Shown: positions 18,092 through 26,230 of the stretch, piece by piece
How the letters are laid out: the number at the start of each line of letters is the position of its first letter
Numbering within the stretch: the first letter of the stretch is position 1
Assembly (NCBI RefSeq): GCF_900141835.1
Contig: NZ_FQZD01000034.1
Location: 1 to 40,621 of the forward strand
DNA length: 40,621 bases
Reading direction: 5' to 3'
Source: Propionispora hippei DSM 15287
Lineage (GTDB): Bacteria > Bacillota > Negativicutes > Propionisporales > Propionisporaceae
Notes under the pieces: generated by a model
Seen by the model: only the letters and a program-made list of their open reading frames with translations
Told to the model about the DNA's origin: nothing
Databases searched by the model: none
Translations under genes and position numbers: made by a program

Positions 18092-18931
18092 TTAGATATC
18101 CTCCTCATCATCGCCAGCATTAGCCCCTACCACTACGCGTTTATTCTGGGCCATGATGACCTTATAGTTGATAACGGCAAAAAACGACCCAATAATTGCC
18201 GATGCGATAAGGTTCAATCCCAAGCAAGCGGCCAAAGTAAAACCGAATAAGAACGTAATAAAATCGACAGCCTTTTTGGCAACCTGCTTTAAAAGGATGG
18301 CAACACCGACTGCCGGGAGAAGACTACCTACGGTAAACAGTGTTTTCATAGCAATTCCATCCATCGGTAGGTAGGCTTTCATGACATCAACCATACCTGC
18401 CCCCGACATGGTAATGATAAAGGTGGGAAGAAACGAGAAGAGAATGTGGGATATCCACGGCAGCCCCATATCAACAAGATATAATTTACCAAAGTCGCCC
18501 TTTTCTACAGCCTTCCAGCCGATATGCTGCCAGACAAGATTCATGGTTGCCGTCCCGTAGAATAATACCGTTCCCAGGGTACCAACGGCTGCACCGAGTG
18601 CTGCTGCCATGGCCTGAGCTTGCGTTGTTGCAGGATCAAGACCTATCCCCTTGACTGCACAAATGGCCAGAGGAATCCCGATATAGCTGACCGCACGTAC
18701 ATCGGCCGACACTGTTCCGCCTGGTGTAACCAGTGCAATATAAATGACCTGAATAGCCGCACCAATAATAATACCAGATTGTACATCTCCCAAAATAAGA
18801 CCAACCACGAGACCGGCTACCAGCGGGCGTCCGAGTGTATAGTTGCCAAAGGTGGTACCGCCTAAGCCCGGCATACTTGACAAGCATGCGAAAAGGCCCA
18901 GTAAAGCCGCTTGTAATGCATTAATTTCCAT
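18092..18931 (-). CDS. PTS mannose/fructose/sorbose family, IIC component
   Basis: 279 aa, highly hydrophobic with many membrane segments. Family signatures include PLVAGLVVGLILGDVQSGI, IQVIYIALVTPGGTVSADV and the GLPWISHILFS region. It forms the translocation core with IID. It sits 23 bases downstream of the IIB gene and uses AGAGAGTGAT as ribosome site. Its C-terminus ends in a charged tail (NAGDDEEDI). Confidence 0.93.
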   Translation of the reverse strand: MEINALQAALLGLFACLSSMPGLGGTTFGNYTLGRPLVAGLVVGLILGDVQSGIIIGAAIQVIYIALVTPGGTVSADVRAVSYIGIPLAICAVKGIGLDPATTQAQAMAAALGAAVGTLGTVLFYGTATMNLVWQHIGWKAVEKGDFGKLYLVDMGLPWISHILFSFLPTFIITMSGAGMVDVMKAYLPMDGIAMKTLFTVGSLLPAVGVAILLKQVAKKAVDFITFLFGFTLAACLGLNLIASAIIGSFFAVINYKVIMAQNKRVVVGANAGDDEEDI

Positions 18932-18954
18932 AGATAATCACTCTCTTTCTTTTT

Positions 18955-19449
18955 TTATTTAAAGCCAAATTGGCCACGGAATTTTCTCCAATTGCCAATG
19001 GCTTTTTCCTTAATCAGGGCAAACTCAATTTCATAGCCTGCCTGCATAATGGCTTCTAAAGCTTCCGCCTCTTCTTGCGTAATCGACTGGTTATTGCCAA
19101 GCTGCACCGCTCCCGGACGGTCATTGCAAGGCCCGATGACGACGGTCTTAATTCCCGGATCGAATTTTTGATCTACCAGAATTTTTTTCATATCTACCGG
19201 ATTTTTGGTAATTAAAAAATAACGTGTATCGCTCTCAATGACCTTTTGGCATTTCTTCTGCCAGTCCTCCATCGTCCAAACAAACGTCTTTTTTCCTGAG
19301 GCATTGGTATAAGCCGCTTTCAATACCGAATTAGTCGCCGCAGCATCATTGACAGCGACAAGTCCGTCACAAGGATATTCCAATGCCCAGCGAGTGCAAG
19401 TCTGGCCATGGATCATGCGATCATCCACACGCATAAACGTAATCGACAT
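18955..19449 (-). CDS. PTS mannose/fructose/sorbose family, IIB component
   Basis: About 164 aa, as expected for a stand-alone IIB protein. The phosphorylated His14 is in FMRVDDRMIHGQTCTRW, the classic motif. It takes phosphate from IIA and gives it to the incoming sugar at the membrane. ATG 19449 is used, preceded by GAGGAGG; a longer open frame to 19512 would overlap the IIA gene and lacks a better start. The IIA stop is 13 bases upstream, so the genes are one operon. Confidence 0.93.
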   Translation of the reverse strand: MSITFMRVDDRMIHGQTCTRWALEYPCDGLVAVNDAAATNSVLKAAYTNASGKKTFVWTMEDWQKKCQKVIESDTRYFLITKNPVDMKKILVDQKFDPGIKTVVIGPCNDRPGAVQLGNNQSITQEEAEALEAIMQAGYEIEFALIKEKAIGNWRKFRGQFGFK

Positions 19450-19462
19450 ATAAATTTCCTCC

Positions 19463-19885
19463 TCAAATTTCCTGATCTTCTTCGGGTTCCAACGCGAATT
19501 GCTGCATGGCATTCCTAGATTCCGCCAATAACAGTTCCGGCAGCGTGGATGGATCGCAGGATTCCCCTGTCAATACAGCAGTCAGCGCCATCGGGAGATT
19601 CATTCCGCCAAAGGCCTGTGCCTGCCCAAGCAAACCCCTGTCAGCCAGCACCTTCATGGCTGTTGTGAGCGGCGATCCTCCTATAAGATCGGCCAGAAGC
19701 ACAATGCGATCCTGTACGGTGACAGGTGCAACCAACTTCTCAACAGCAGCAGCATATGCATCCGCCCCCATCCCGTCTTTCAGGCTTGTGGACAAGACCG
19801 TTTCACGGTCACCTGCAATCATTTTCAAGGCACTATGCAGCCCTGAAGCCAACTCTCCATGACTTACCAACATTACATAAAACAC
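19463..19885 (-). CDS. PTS mannose family, IIA component
   Basis: About 140 aa. The N-terminal motif FYVMLVSHGELASGL carries the phosphoryl-accepting His9, and IVLLADLIGGSPLTTAM is the typical second signature of EIIA-Man. It receives phosphate from HPr in the cytoplasm. The most likely start is GTG at 19885, five bases after GGGGAGGG; an upstream GTG at 19906 would place the ribosome site inside the gene. First gene of the cluster. The promoter should lie in the 19886-20160 region, but no sigma-54 type -24/-12 element (usual for LevR-controlled PTS operons) is seen. Confidence 0.9.
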   Translation of the reverse strand: MFYVMLVSHGELASGLHSALKMIAGDRETVLSTSLKDGMGADAYAAAVEKLVAPVTVQDRIVLLADLIGGSPLTTAMKVLADRGLLGQAQAFGGMNLPMALTAVLTGESCDPSTLPELLLAESRNAMQQFALEPEEDQEI

Positions 19886-20360
19886 ATGATCCCTCCCCGG
19901 TGTCACTGAATAATTTAAACAGTTAAATGATTTGCAAATTACTGATTATTTTGATTTTAACAAAATACCCAAAAGAAAACAGCTGCAGATCGTCACCTCT
20001 TTTATCCTTATCCACATGATATTTGTCATATTCCCCCTGCACAATGTCATGCCCCACCTGAGCCGTGTTCCCAAACTACCATAAACCCTCCCTGACGACG
20101 CTTTATATGCTATACTCATTGGATTCATTTTACATAGAGATCTCCACTATTTCCGCAAAATTTTGTGTGCCCTTTAGGGTATAACTCGTCCGACGCGACA
20201 ATCACGGCCTACGATCATTCGGTTAATTTGCAGACACTCCCGGGCCCAAAAGCTACAGCAGCCATTCATTTGAAATATCCTGAGGCCCCGGTTATATTCA
20301 TCGCACCGCCCGCATCGTGGCAAGCGCCGGTAGCCAATAAACGGCAAACAAGCAGGAGAT
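19886..20360. other. Gene-poor upstream region of the PTS cluster
   Basis: About 475 bases with no convincing gene. Short open frames exist on both strands (for example 60 codons at 19946-20128 and 65 codons at 20165-20362) but lack ribosome sites or recognisable motifs. A candidate promoter for the cluster on the minus strand is TTGTGC, 17 bases, TATCAT (about 20019-20047). A hairpin GGCAGGC...GCCTGCC lies just beyond, at about 20425-20456. Regulatory DNA for the response regulator is expected here but I cannot identify a site. Confidence 0.35.
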
Positions 20361-20405
20361 AAAAAAAAGCAAACCCCATATATGCTTTCACACAGAGGTT
20401 TGCTA
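20361..20405 (-). terminator. Terminator after the mannose-6-phosphate isomerase gene
   Basis: On the minus strand AGCAAACC, a 20-base loop, GGTTTGCT and then eight T residues form a standard intrinsic terminator about 100 bases past the isomerase stop codon. Confidence 0.7.
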
Positions 20406-20505
20406 TCAGAACATTTTTCTTTATGGCAGGCTGCTATGGCAAAAACGGCCTGCCAGAGCTTGTTGTTGAAAAAAGGACATCCCGGCAAGTCTTGCTTGAT
20501 GTTTA

Positions 20506-22272
20506 CTATATTCTCACATATGCTTTTATAGTGGCAATTCTCTTACCTTTAGATTTTCCATAAGGAGCTACCGTATATTCGCCAACACAGCTCGGTACAA
20601 TAAAGGTTTCTGCATAATGTACCACAAAGGGGTCAAATTTTCCTGTTGGCGATGTTACAACAGCCTCTTCCCCTTCAACTAAATTAAGCATATTAACTGA
20701 CCCGCCAGTATTGTGTTTCACCTCTTTATCAAACCAGTGCCTCCTGGTTTCAATAAACTCCAATTCATGAAGTCCAGTTCTTTCCTCCCTGATTCCATCT
20801 TCCTCTTTTATAAGATCGACTCTATTTAATAAATTAGCCTGAACCCATTTAGTATTTCTATCATGTTGAATCACGTTTTTTCCATGCTCTATATGAACAG
20901 GTCTTGGTATCCCATCAAGGCCTACCCTACCCCAATCCCAAAGTTTCATTGTAAAGATATAGGGAGTTGCGCTTATTTCAAGTACCATGGCATTCTTGCC
21001 TGAACAATGGATGGTTCCGGCAGGGATCAAAATGTGATCATGTTTTTTTATGGAGAACTTATTTATGTACTTGGTATCATCGAAGGTTTCTCCCTTACGC
21101 TGCGCCTTTTCTAGCGCCGGAATTAAATTTTCCCTATTGACTCCGTCTTTTATGCCAAGATAAACACAGGCATCCGCTTCCGCATCTAAAATATAGTAGC
21201 TTTCATCCTGGGTATAATGCATTCCAAAGTTTTCTTGAATATACTCTGTTAATGGGTGTACCTGAAGACTTAAGTTGCCGCCTCCCATAGTATCCAAGAA
21301 ATCAAATCGGATAGGAAATTCAAGTCCAAATCTTGAATGAACTTTAGGACCTAAAAGCTCATTTGGCTTCCTGAATACAATATTAATAGCCGCGATTTCA
21401 ATCACGACATCATCTATTTTTAAATATACTGAGTTTTCTTCCGGTACTCCATCAAAGCACCAGGCGAAATTATTATACGTTTTCCTTAGATCACATACTT
21501 CCTCCATCCATTTTCCACCCCAAATTCCTTCATCAAAATAAGGTACCAACCTAAACGGTTTTTTCGAGGCTTGGTCTAAAGCTCCTCTAAAGGCATTCCC
21601 TGTAATCATCTTCGGATCATCTTTTCGATTCGTATCAATTAAATAATCTATATCATCAAATAACGATCTCTTATGCCTGTCCAATACTCTCCATTCGACG
21701 AAATAGGCTCGCTTATATTTTCTAAGAATGTCTTCATTAAAATTACCTGCACCCCAGTTATCTAATTCTTTAGATCTTAGTCTCTGTTGTATTTCCCATC
21801 TTGCCATATCTCCATAAATCAGTATATCTCCCTTGGTTATTAAAGCTGCCCCTATTCCATATACAATAACCACTCCATGATCTACTTTGTCTATAGTTTC
21901 TTTTAATACACTCAGAAGCTTCTCATCATAAAATTCAATGAGTTTATGAACTGATAACACACCAAATACCCTATCTTCCGTAATATTTCTATCTAATTTT
22001 TTTCTTATAATATGTTCAGGCAGTTTGGCTTCTTCCGAATAAATGATCTTCTCTGCACCAATTCTATTAATAAGACTTGTTTCCAATTCCTCTTTTCTTA
22101 CTCCATGGTAATAATCAATAACAATGACCATCTTCTGTTTGTTAGACTTTCTAATGGTTTTATGTAAAATTTCCAGAATCCTATCATACCCTCTCACGGC
22201 GTTGTCCCTGTACCCGTCTATTTCGATCATAGGTGCTTTATCATAATTAGCTGTTCTACCTTTAAAATACAT
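20506..22272 (-). CDS. Class I mannose-6-phosphate isomerase with extra N-terminal kinase-like domain
   Basis: 588 aa. From about residue 235 it is a type I phosphomannose isomerase: LSLQVHPLTEYIQ with Zn-ligand Gln/His, QDESYYIL with Glu, IPAGTIHCSG with His, then cupin strands. It interconverts mannose-6-phosphate and fructose-6-phosphate. The first 230 residues form another domain (GVVIVYGIGAALITKGDILI, YGDMARWEIQQRLRS, YKRAYFVEWRVLDRHK) that resembles uridine-kinase-like P-loop proteins, yet no GxxGxGK[ST] Walker A motif is visible. This two-domain form is known in other Firmicutes, its N-terminal role is not. ATG 22272 has AAAGGAGCG upstream. It follows the GntR gene by 91 bases and likely shares its control. 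Confidence 0.85.
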   Translation of the reverse strand: MYFKGRTANYDKAPMIEIDGYRDNAVRGYDRILEILHKTIRKSNKQKMVIVIDYYHGVRKEELETSLINRIGAEKIIYSEEAKLPEHIIRKKLDRNITEDRVFGVLSVHKLIEFYDEKLLSVLKETIDKVDHGVVIVYGIGAALITKGDILIYGDMARWEIQQRLRSKELDNWGAGNFNEDILRKYKRAYFVEWRVLDRHKRSLFDDIDYLIDTNRKDDPKMITGNAFRGALDQASKKPFRLVPYFDEGIWGGKWMEEVCDLRKTYNNFAWCFDGVPEENSVYLKIDDVVIEIAAINIVFRKPNELLGPKVHSRFGLEFPIRFDFLDTMGGGNLSLQVHPLTEYIQENFGMHYTQDESYYILDAEADACVYLGIKDGVNRENLIPALEKAQRKGETFDDTKYINKFSIKKHDHILIPAGTIHCSGKNAMVLEISATPYIFTMKLWDWGRVGLDGIPRPVHIEHGKNVIQHDRNTKWVQANLLNRVDLIKEEDGIREERTGLHELEFIETRRHWFDKEVKHNTGGSVNMLNLVEGEEAVVTSPTGKFDPFVVHYAETFIVPSCVGEYTVAPYGKSKGKRIATIKAYVRI

Positions 22273-22311
22273 ACCATCGCTCCTTTACCTTTTAAAGAAT
22301 ATTAGTATAAT

Positions 22312-22324
22312 ATTATATCGTTAT
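22312..22324 (-). promoter_or_regulatory. Candidate GntR operator upstream of the isomerase gene
   Basis: ATTATATCGTTAT (plus strand) here differs by one base from ATTATATCATTAT at 23142-23154 in the promoter of the GntR gene. It lies in a candidate promoter of the isomerase gene (TTGGAA, 18 bases, TATTAT on the minus strand). A shared 13-base motif at both promoters suggests that the GntR protein binds both. Confidence 0.4.
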
Positions 22325-22363
22325 AACATTTTCCAATATAAAAATACTTCCCTGCACTGTTTG

Positions 22364-23101
22364 TCATGTGTTCACTTCAATGAAGTAGGAATATTTATCT
22401 CCCCGGTAAAAAGACTCGGTATATTCTACGGTCTGCCTGTTATGGTCAAAGGAAATCCGGGTTCGCTTCAGCACAGGACTTCCCTTAACAATTTCAAGAT
22501 CCTCGCTAATTTTATCAAAGGCCTCAACTGCTTCGAAATGCTCCTGTATTTTAGCAATTTTAGTATTATTATGGGTAGCAATAAACTCATAAAGAGAACC
22601 AAAATATACCGTACTATCCAGGGGGAGATTCATCGCCTTTTTAAAATAAGTAATAAAAACTACAATCGGAACATCATCAACGCATCGAATTCGGTATACT
22701 TGGTAAACATCGTCATTCTCCTGAATTCTTAAGGCATTGGCAATTCGTTTACCCGCCTTTTGCACTCTTATTATGGCTAATTTTGTTACAGCCCGCAGAC
22801 CTTTTTCTTGCATTTCATTTGTAAAACTCATTATTTTGTTCAACTTTTCTTGAATCTTGCCGGTATTTCCGATAACCTCAGTACCTTTTCCCCGTTGTCT
22901 TAATAAATAACCTTCGTTTGCCAGCTCAATAATCGCCTGCCGAACCGTAATCCGGCTAACATTAAAATACTTTTGCAAATCGACTTCACTGGGTATGATT
23001 TCTCCAGGAAGAAATTCTTCATTTTCTATTTTTTTCCGTAAATATTCCTTAATTTGTAGGTATAGGGGCATTGCGCCCCTGCTATAATCCAGATCTTCCA
23101 A
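22364..23101 (-). CDS. GntR-family regulator with UTRA domain (HutC type)
   Basis: 245 aa. Residues about 12-75 are the winged helix: PLYLQIKEYLRKKIENEEF, LPGEIIPSEVDLQKYFNVSR, ITVRQAIIELANEGYLLRQR. The UTRA effector domain fills the rest and ends in YTESFYRGDKYSYFIEV, a typical HutC-type ending. These proteins bind sugar phosphates or amino-acid derivatives and repress nearby genes. A TTG start at 23101 with GAGGTG upstream is used; ATG at 23071 is an alternative. A strong promoter (23142-23169) carries a motif repeated before the isomerase gene, consistent with autoregulation. Confidence 0.9.
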   Translation of the reverse strand: MEDLDYSRGAMPLYLQIKEYLRKKIENEEFLPGEIIPSEVDLQKYFNVSRITVRQAIIELANEGYLLRQRGKGTEVIGNTGKIQEKLNKIMSFTNEMQEKGLRAVTKLAIIRVQKAGKRIANALRIQENDDVYQVYRIRCVDDVPIVVFITYFKKAMNLPLDSTVYFGSLYEFIATHNNTKIAKIQEHFEAVEAFDKISEDLEIVKGSPVLKRTRISFDHNRQTVEYTESFYRGDKYSYFIEVNT

Positions 23102-23141
23102 CTTAGGTACACCTCACTACGATCTCCCGCTTTATTATAAC

Positions 23142-23169
23142 ATTATATCATTATTCCCTTATGCGTCAA
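23142..23169 (-). promoter_or_regulatory. SigA promoter of the GntR gene with overlapping operator candidate
   Basis: On the minus strand TTGACG, 16 bases, TATAAT. The shared 13-base motif (23142-23154) covers the -10 element, so a bound repressor would block it. Confidence 0.6.
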
Positions 23170-23196
23170 AGTGTACCCTTTGTTCCATAGCAATCC

Positions 23197-23233
23197 AGGC
23201 CTTTCATGATTTTTATCTTATCATAAAAGGCCT
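23197..23233 (-). terminator. Strong hairpin after the 23302-23733 gene
   Basis: AGGCCTTTCATGAT...ATCATAAAAGGCCT folds into a stem of about 14 pairs (one G-T). No U-run follows on either strand, so it may be a processing or weak termination signal rather than a classical terminator. Confidence 0.45.
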
Positions 23234-23301
23234 ATTGTCTTTCTCCCAATCTTGAGCCCAGCTACCTGGCTGTTTTTTGAGCACTTCCCCACCGTTTGCT
23301 G

Positions 23302-23733
23302 TTACCGTCTTACTGGCGAAGTACATACGGCACCGATGGAAACAATCTCCGCCACATTGATCCATACAATTTGACCGGCTACATAGGGACAGGAAGGCTG
23401 CGTAAGGGCCATAACCAAGAACTCTTCTTCCTTTTTCTTTTTAAACGGTTTTTGGTATTCTGTAGTTTCAGTCTCTTCCGTTTCACTATCTTTACAATCT
23501 TCGTACTCACTGTAATCACTTTCACATTCAGACGATTCTCCGCCCATACCGGCAAAAGAAATGGAAATATGTTTACCCCGTTTAAAGTCAAGCTGGCTTT
23601 CCGCTAAAACCACACCGGTAAACACGCCTTGCCGCCTATGCCTGCTATGGCCTCCCGTTGCTGCCGTAGTCAGTACGGTGACCGGAGAACCAAATTCCAG
23701 TTTAAAACCACCCGGATAATTCATATACAACAT
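23302..23733 (-). CDS. Small beta-rich protein with acidic/basic insert, possible spore-surface protein
   Basis: About 143 aa. It has two conserved-looking halves, FKLEFGSPVTVLTTAATGG...GVFTGVVLAES and FLVMALTQPS...AGQIVWINVAEIVSIGAV, around a low-complexity insert: acidic (ESSECESDYSEYEDCKDSE) followed by basic (QKPFKKKKEEE). The halves can be laid against the neighbour at 23971-24423, which has the same order with a different insert. The strand pattern 'G..V..L...G.~.G...' then 'G..V.I....I' recalls the Sm/LSM fold. It is adjacent to the germination operon, hinting at a spore coat or exosporium role. The start is uncertain: ATG 23733 or ATG 23724, near GGCGAGG. Confidence 0.6.
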   Translation of the reverse strand: MLYMNYPGGFKLEFGSPVTVLTTAATGGHSRHRRQGVFTGVVLAESQLDFKRGKHISISFAGMGGESSECESDYSEYEDCKDSETEETETTEYQKPFKKKKEEEFLVMALTQPSCPYVAGQIVWINVAEIVSIGAVCTSPVRR

Positions 23734-23970
23734 TCTCACCTCGCCGAAACTTATGTCTACTATATATTATTCCACCCATACCGTGATGTGCTTGCCACAG
23801 TACGTGTTACCAATTGTGGGCCGCCATTTTCTTTTTCCGTTCGGAAATATTCTCAAAACAGGGCTGTAACAGGCGAAGTTGCAGGTATTCTTGTTAAGTA
23901 ACCATCCCTTTAGCGACTGCATACTATGAAGTAGGTAACCCAAATACATTAACAAAGGAGCGATTACGAT

Positions 23971-24423
23971 ATGGGTCTTCCTAAAGGTTTAGACTTTGCC
24001 GGCGGGGCCATTGTTACCCTGGTGTTAGACGATTTTCAGCAGCTTACCGGCCGTTTTATCGGTGTTCTGGATGATGACCGCAAGCAATTCAAAGGAGGCC
24101 ATCATGATCCTTGTAAACCCGAGCCTGATCCCTGCTGCAAAAAGCCGGAACCACCAGATCCCTGCTGCAAACCTGGTCATTTAGAAGTAGAAGTGGAAGA
24201 CAGCCGCGAATTTTTGGTATTGCAATTATCGGAAGCCTCCGGAGTAACCTCGCTTACTTCGGCTACTCCTACTATTGTAGGCGGTGTGGTGACTGCGGTT
24301 GCCCTTGGTTTTACCTCCACCAGCTTCGCGGCCGGCTCATTTGTCGCCATCAATGTAGACCGGATTATTTATGCCGCCACCGGCGGTGTAACCAGTACCT
24401 TCACTATTCCCATCATCTTATAG
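23971..24423 (+). CDS. Small beta-rich protein with Cys/Pro-rich insert, possible spore-surface protein
   Basis: 150 aa. The first half, GGAIVTLVLDDFQQLTGRF followed by IGVLDDD, fits an Sm1-like strand pattern; the last part, AAGSFVAINVDRIIYAATGG, fits Sm2. Between them is a repeat-like insert with cysteine pairs (KPEPDPCCKKPEPPDPCCKP) preceded by HHDPCKPEP, which could bind metal or form disulfide cross-links. EFLVLQLSEASG matches EFLVMALTQPS of the divergent paralogue at 23302-23733. A good AAAGGAG site precedes ATG 23971. The gene lies just upstream of gerKA, separated by a hairpin. Function is not known; a coat or exosporium role is inferred from neighbours. Confidence 0.65.
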   Translation: MGLPKGLDFAGGAIVTLVLDDFQQLTGRFIGVLDDDRKQFKGGHHDPCKPEPDPCCKKPEPPDPCCKPGHLEVEVEDSREFLVLQLSEASGVTSLTSATPTIVGGVVTAVALGFTSTSFAAGSFVAINVDRIIYAATGGVTSTFTIPIIL

Positions 24424-24445
24424 TTTGCTTAGTCAGTCTGAAAAA

Positions 24446-24482
24446 CAACAACTCCACTTGCTTACGGCAAGTGGAGTTGTTG
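24446..24482. terminator. Hairpin after the Cys/Pro protein gene
   Basis: CAACAACTCCACTTGC and its exact complement form a 16-bp stem with a very short loop, with AAAAA before it. It separates the small protein gene from the ger operon and would stop transcription in either direction. Confidence 0.65.
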
Positions 24483-24544
24483 CTTTCGGAACGGATATAA
24501 CTATATTCCAATTAAAACCTTAAATTCCAGCTACCCCCTTGCAA

Positions 24545-24577
24545 GGAATAATAAATAAACAAAAGTAAATAATACTA
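24545..24577 (+). promoter_or_regulatory. Possible SigG-type promoter of the ger operon
   Basis: AATACTA (24571-24577) is one base off the SigG -10 consensus CATACTA, and GGAATA (24545-24550) resembles its -35. The spacing is about two bases longer than usual, so this is a weak call. SigG control is expected for germinant receptors. Confidence 0.3.
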
Positions 24578-24607
24578 AAAAGTTAGATCCTGTTTCCGGC
24601 ATTTGGG

Positions 24608-26230
24608 GTGAAGAGCATCTACAAAAAATTCTTAAAACGTATACGCTTTTTGCAATCTTTACAGGAACAGCGCTCTACACCCCTTGCACCATCTGCGGAC
24701 GTCACTCAGGGTGTCATCAGTTCCAATTTAGAAGCTAATTTAACCTATCTGAAGCGGGCTATTGGGAAAAGCAGCGACATGATTTTCCGGGAATTTAAAA
24801 TCGGTGATCCGTCCCAAACCAAGGCATTTATCTGTTTTATTGATGGCTTGGCCGATAAGGAAAAAGTGGATGACCATGTGATCAAGGCCCTGATGATTGA
24901 TGCCCGCGATACAGGAAACACCAATCAGGCCTTGCCCCAAGATACTTATACACTTGTAAAGGAAAGCATTCTCAGTGTCTCGGAGCTCACGGAATCACAA
25001 TTCTTTAATAAAACCTTGGACAGCATTTTATCAGGCTCTGTTGTTTTATTCATCAATGGCTATGATACCGCTTTTATTCTGGGGCTACGGGGCTGGAGCA
25101 CAAGAAACATTTCCGAACCGAATACGGAAAATGCGATCAGAGGTCCCCGTGAAGGATTTACCGAGACACTGCGCGTCAATACGTCCATGCTCCGGCGAAA
25201 AATCAAAAATCCTAACCTGGTTTTGGAAACTAAAAAACTTGGCCGACAGACCCGCACCGATGTTTGTATTGCCTATATCAGCGGTATTGCCAATGAAAAT
25301 ATTCTGAAGGAAGTAAAAACCCGGCTTGACCGGATTGCTACCGATGCCATTTTAGAATCGGGATACATTGAACAGTACATTGAAGATAATCCCTTTTCCC
25401 CTTTTTCCACGATTGGCAACTCAGAAAAGCCGGATATTGTAGCCGCCAAACTACTGGAAGGGCGGATCGCCCTGCTCTGCGACGGCACCCCCTGCGTGCT
25501 TACCGTTCCTCATTTATTTGTCGAAACATTTCAGTCCGCCGAAGATTACTATTCCCGTCCCTATTTATCTACCGTGGTGCTTTGGCTCCGTTTAATAGCC
25601 TTCCTCATTACCTTAACGGCCCCTGCCTTATATGTAGCGTTAGAGACCTTTCACCAGGAGATGATTCCTACCGTTCTCTTAATTACGGCGGCGGCGGCAA
25701 GAGAAGGGATTCCTTTTCCGGCCTTTCTTGAAGCCCTGATCATCGGAACTATATTTGAAATACTAAGGGAGTCCGGTGTCCGGATGCCCCGTCCCATCGG
25801 GCAGGCAATCAGCATTGTCGGCGCGCTGGTTGTCGGAGAAGCGGCCGTACGGGCAGGTATCATCAGTGCGCCTATGGTCATTATCGCAGCGTTAACAGCC
25901 ATTACCGGCTTCATTCTGACCCCCCTGTTGGACGCAATTGTACTATTTCGCTTTACCTTGCTTGGCTTGGCCGCCATCTTTGGCTTATACGGCGTTACCC
26001 TGGGCATTCTTTTCATTCTTGGCCATTTGTGTTCCCTACGCTCGTTTGGTTCACCTTATTTAGCCCCATTTGCGCCTACAATAAAAGCCGAATTAAAAGA
26101 TTCCCTGGTTCGGGTTCCCTTATGGATGATGCGTTCCCGCCCCAAATCGATTACCTGGAAACGTTCACGGCGCCAGGCTGTTTCAGCAAGATCGCACACC
26201 CCCGCCCCGGAGGAAGGTGACACTGAATGA
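24608..26230 (+). CDS. gerKA: Spore germination receptor subunit A (GerA/GerKA family)
   Basis: 540 aa, typical for the A subunit. A soluble N-terminal domain of about 300 residues (KSSDMIFREFKIGDPSQTKA, NVLFIDG-like FICFIDGLAD, GWSTRNISEPNTENAIRGPR, EGFTETLRVN) precedes about five membrane segments (LITLTAPALYVALETFHQE, FPAFLEALIIGTIFEILRES). NTENAIRGPREGF is the family signature. It sits in the inner spore membrane and with the B and C subunits senses nutrients. The start is GTG 24608; the ribosome site is poor. The stop overlaps the gerKC start as ATGA. Confidence 0.93.
   Translation: MKSIYKKFLKRIRFLQSLQEQRSTPLAPSADVTQGVISSNLEANLTYLKRAIGKSSDMIFREFKIGDPSQTKAFICFIDGLADKEKVDDHVIKALMIDARDTGNTNQALPQDTYTLVKESILSVSELTESQFFNKTLDSILSGSVVLFINGYDTAFILGLRGWSTRNISEPNTENAIRGPREGFTETLRVNTSMLRRKIKNPNLVLETKKLGRQTRTDVCIAYISGIANENILKEVKTRLDRIATDAILESGYIEQYIEDNPFSPFSTIGNSEKPDIVAAKLLEGRIALLCDGTPCVLTVPHLFVETFQSAEDYYSRPYLSTVVLWLRLIAFLITLTAPALYVALETFHQEMIPTVLLITAAAAREGIPFPAFLEALIIGTIFEILRESGVRMPRPIGQAISIVGALVVGEAAVRAGIISAPMVIIAALTAITGFILTPLLDAIVLFRFTLLGLAAIFGLYGVTLGILFILGHLCSLRSFGSPYLAPFAPTIKAELKDSLVRVPLWMMRSRPKSITWKRSRRQAVSARSHTPAPEEGDTE

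Noticed and set aside
19886-20160. Sigma-54 promoter for the PTS genes
   Set aside because: No TGGCA...TTGCA pair with correct spacing was found, and no LevR-type activator is in the window.
20165-20362. 65-codon plus-strand frame with a protein-like look
   Set aside because: The start lacks a ribosome site and no family is recognisable; noted only in the intergenic description.
20174-20488. 104-codon frame upstream of the PTS cluster
   Set aside because: It overlaps the terminator of the isomerase gene, has no ribosome site and the translation is Cys-rich without any motif.
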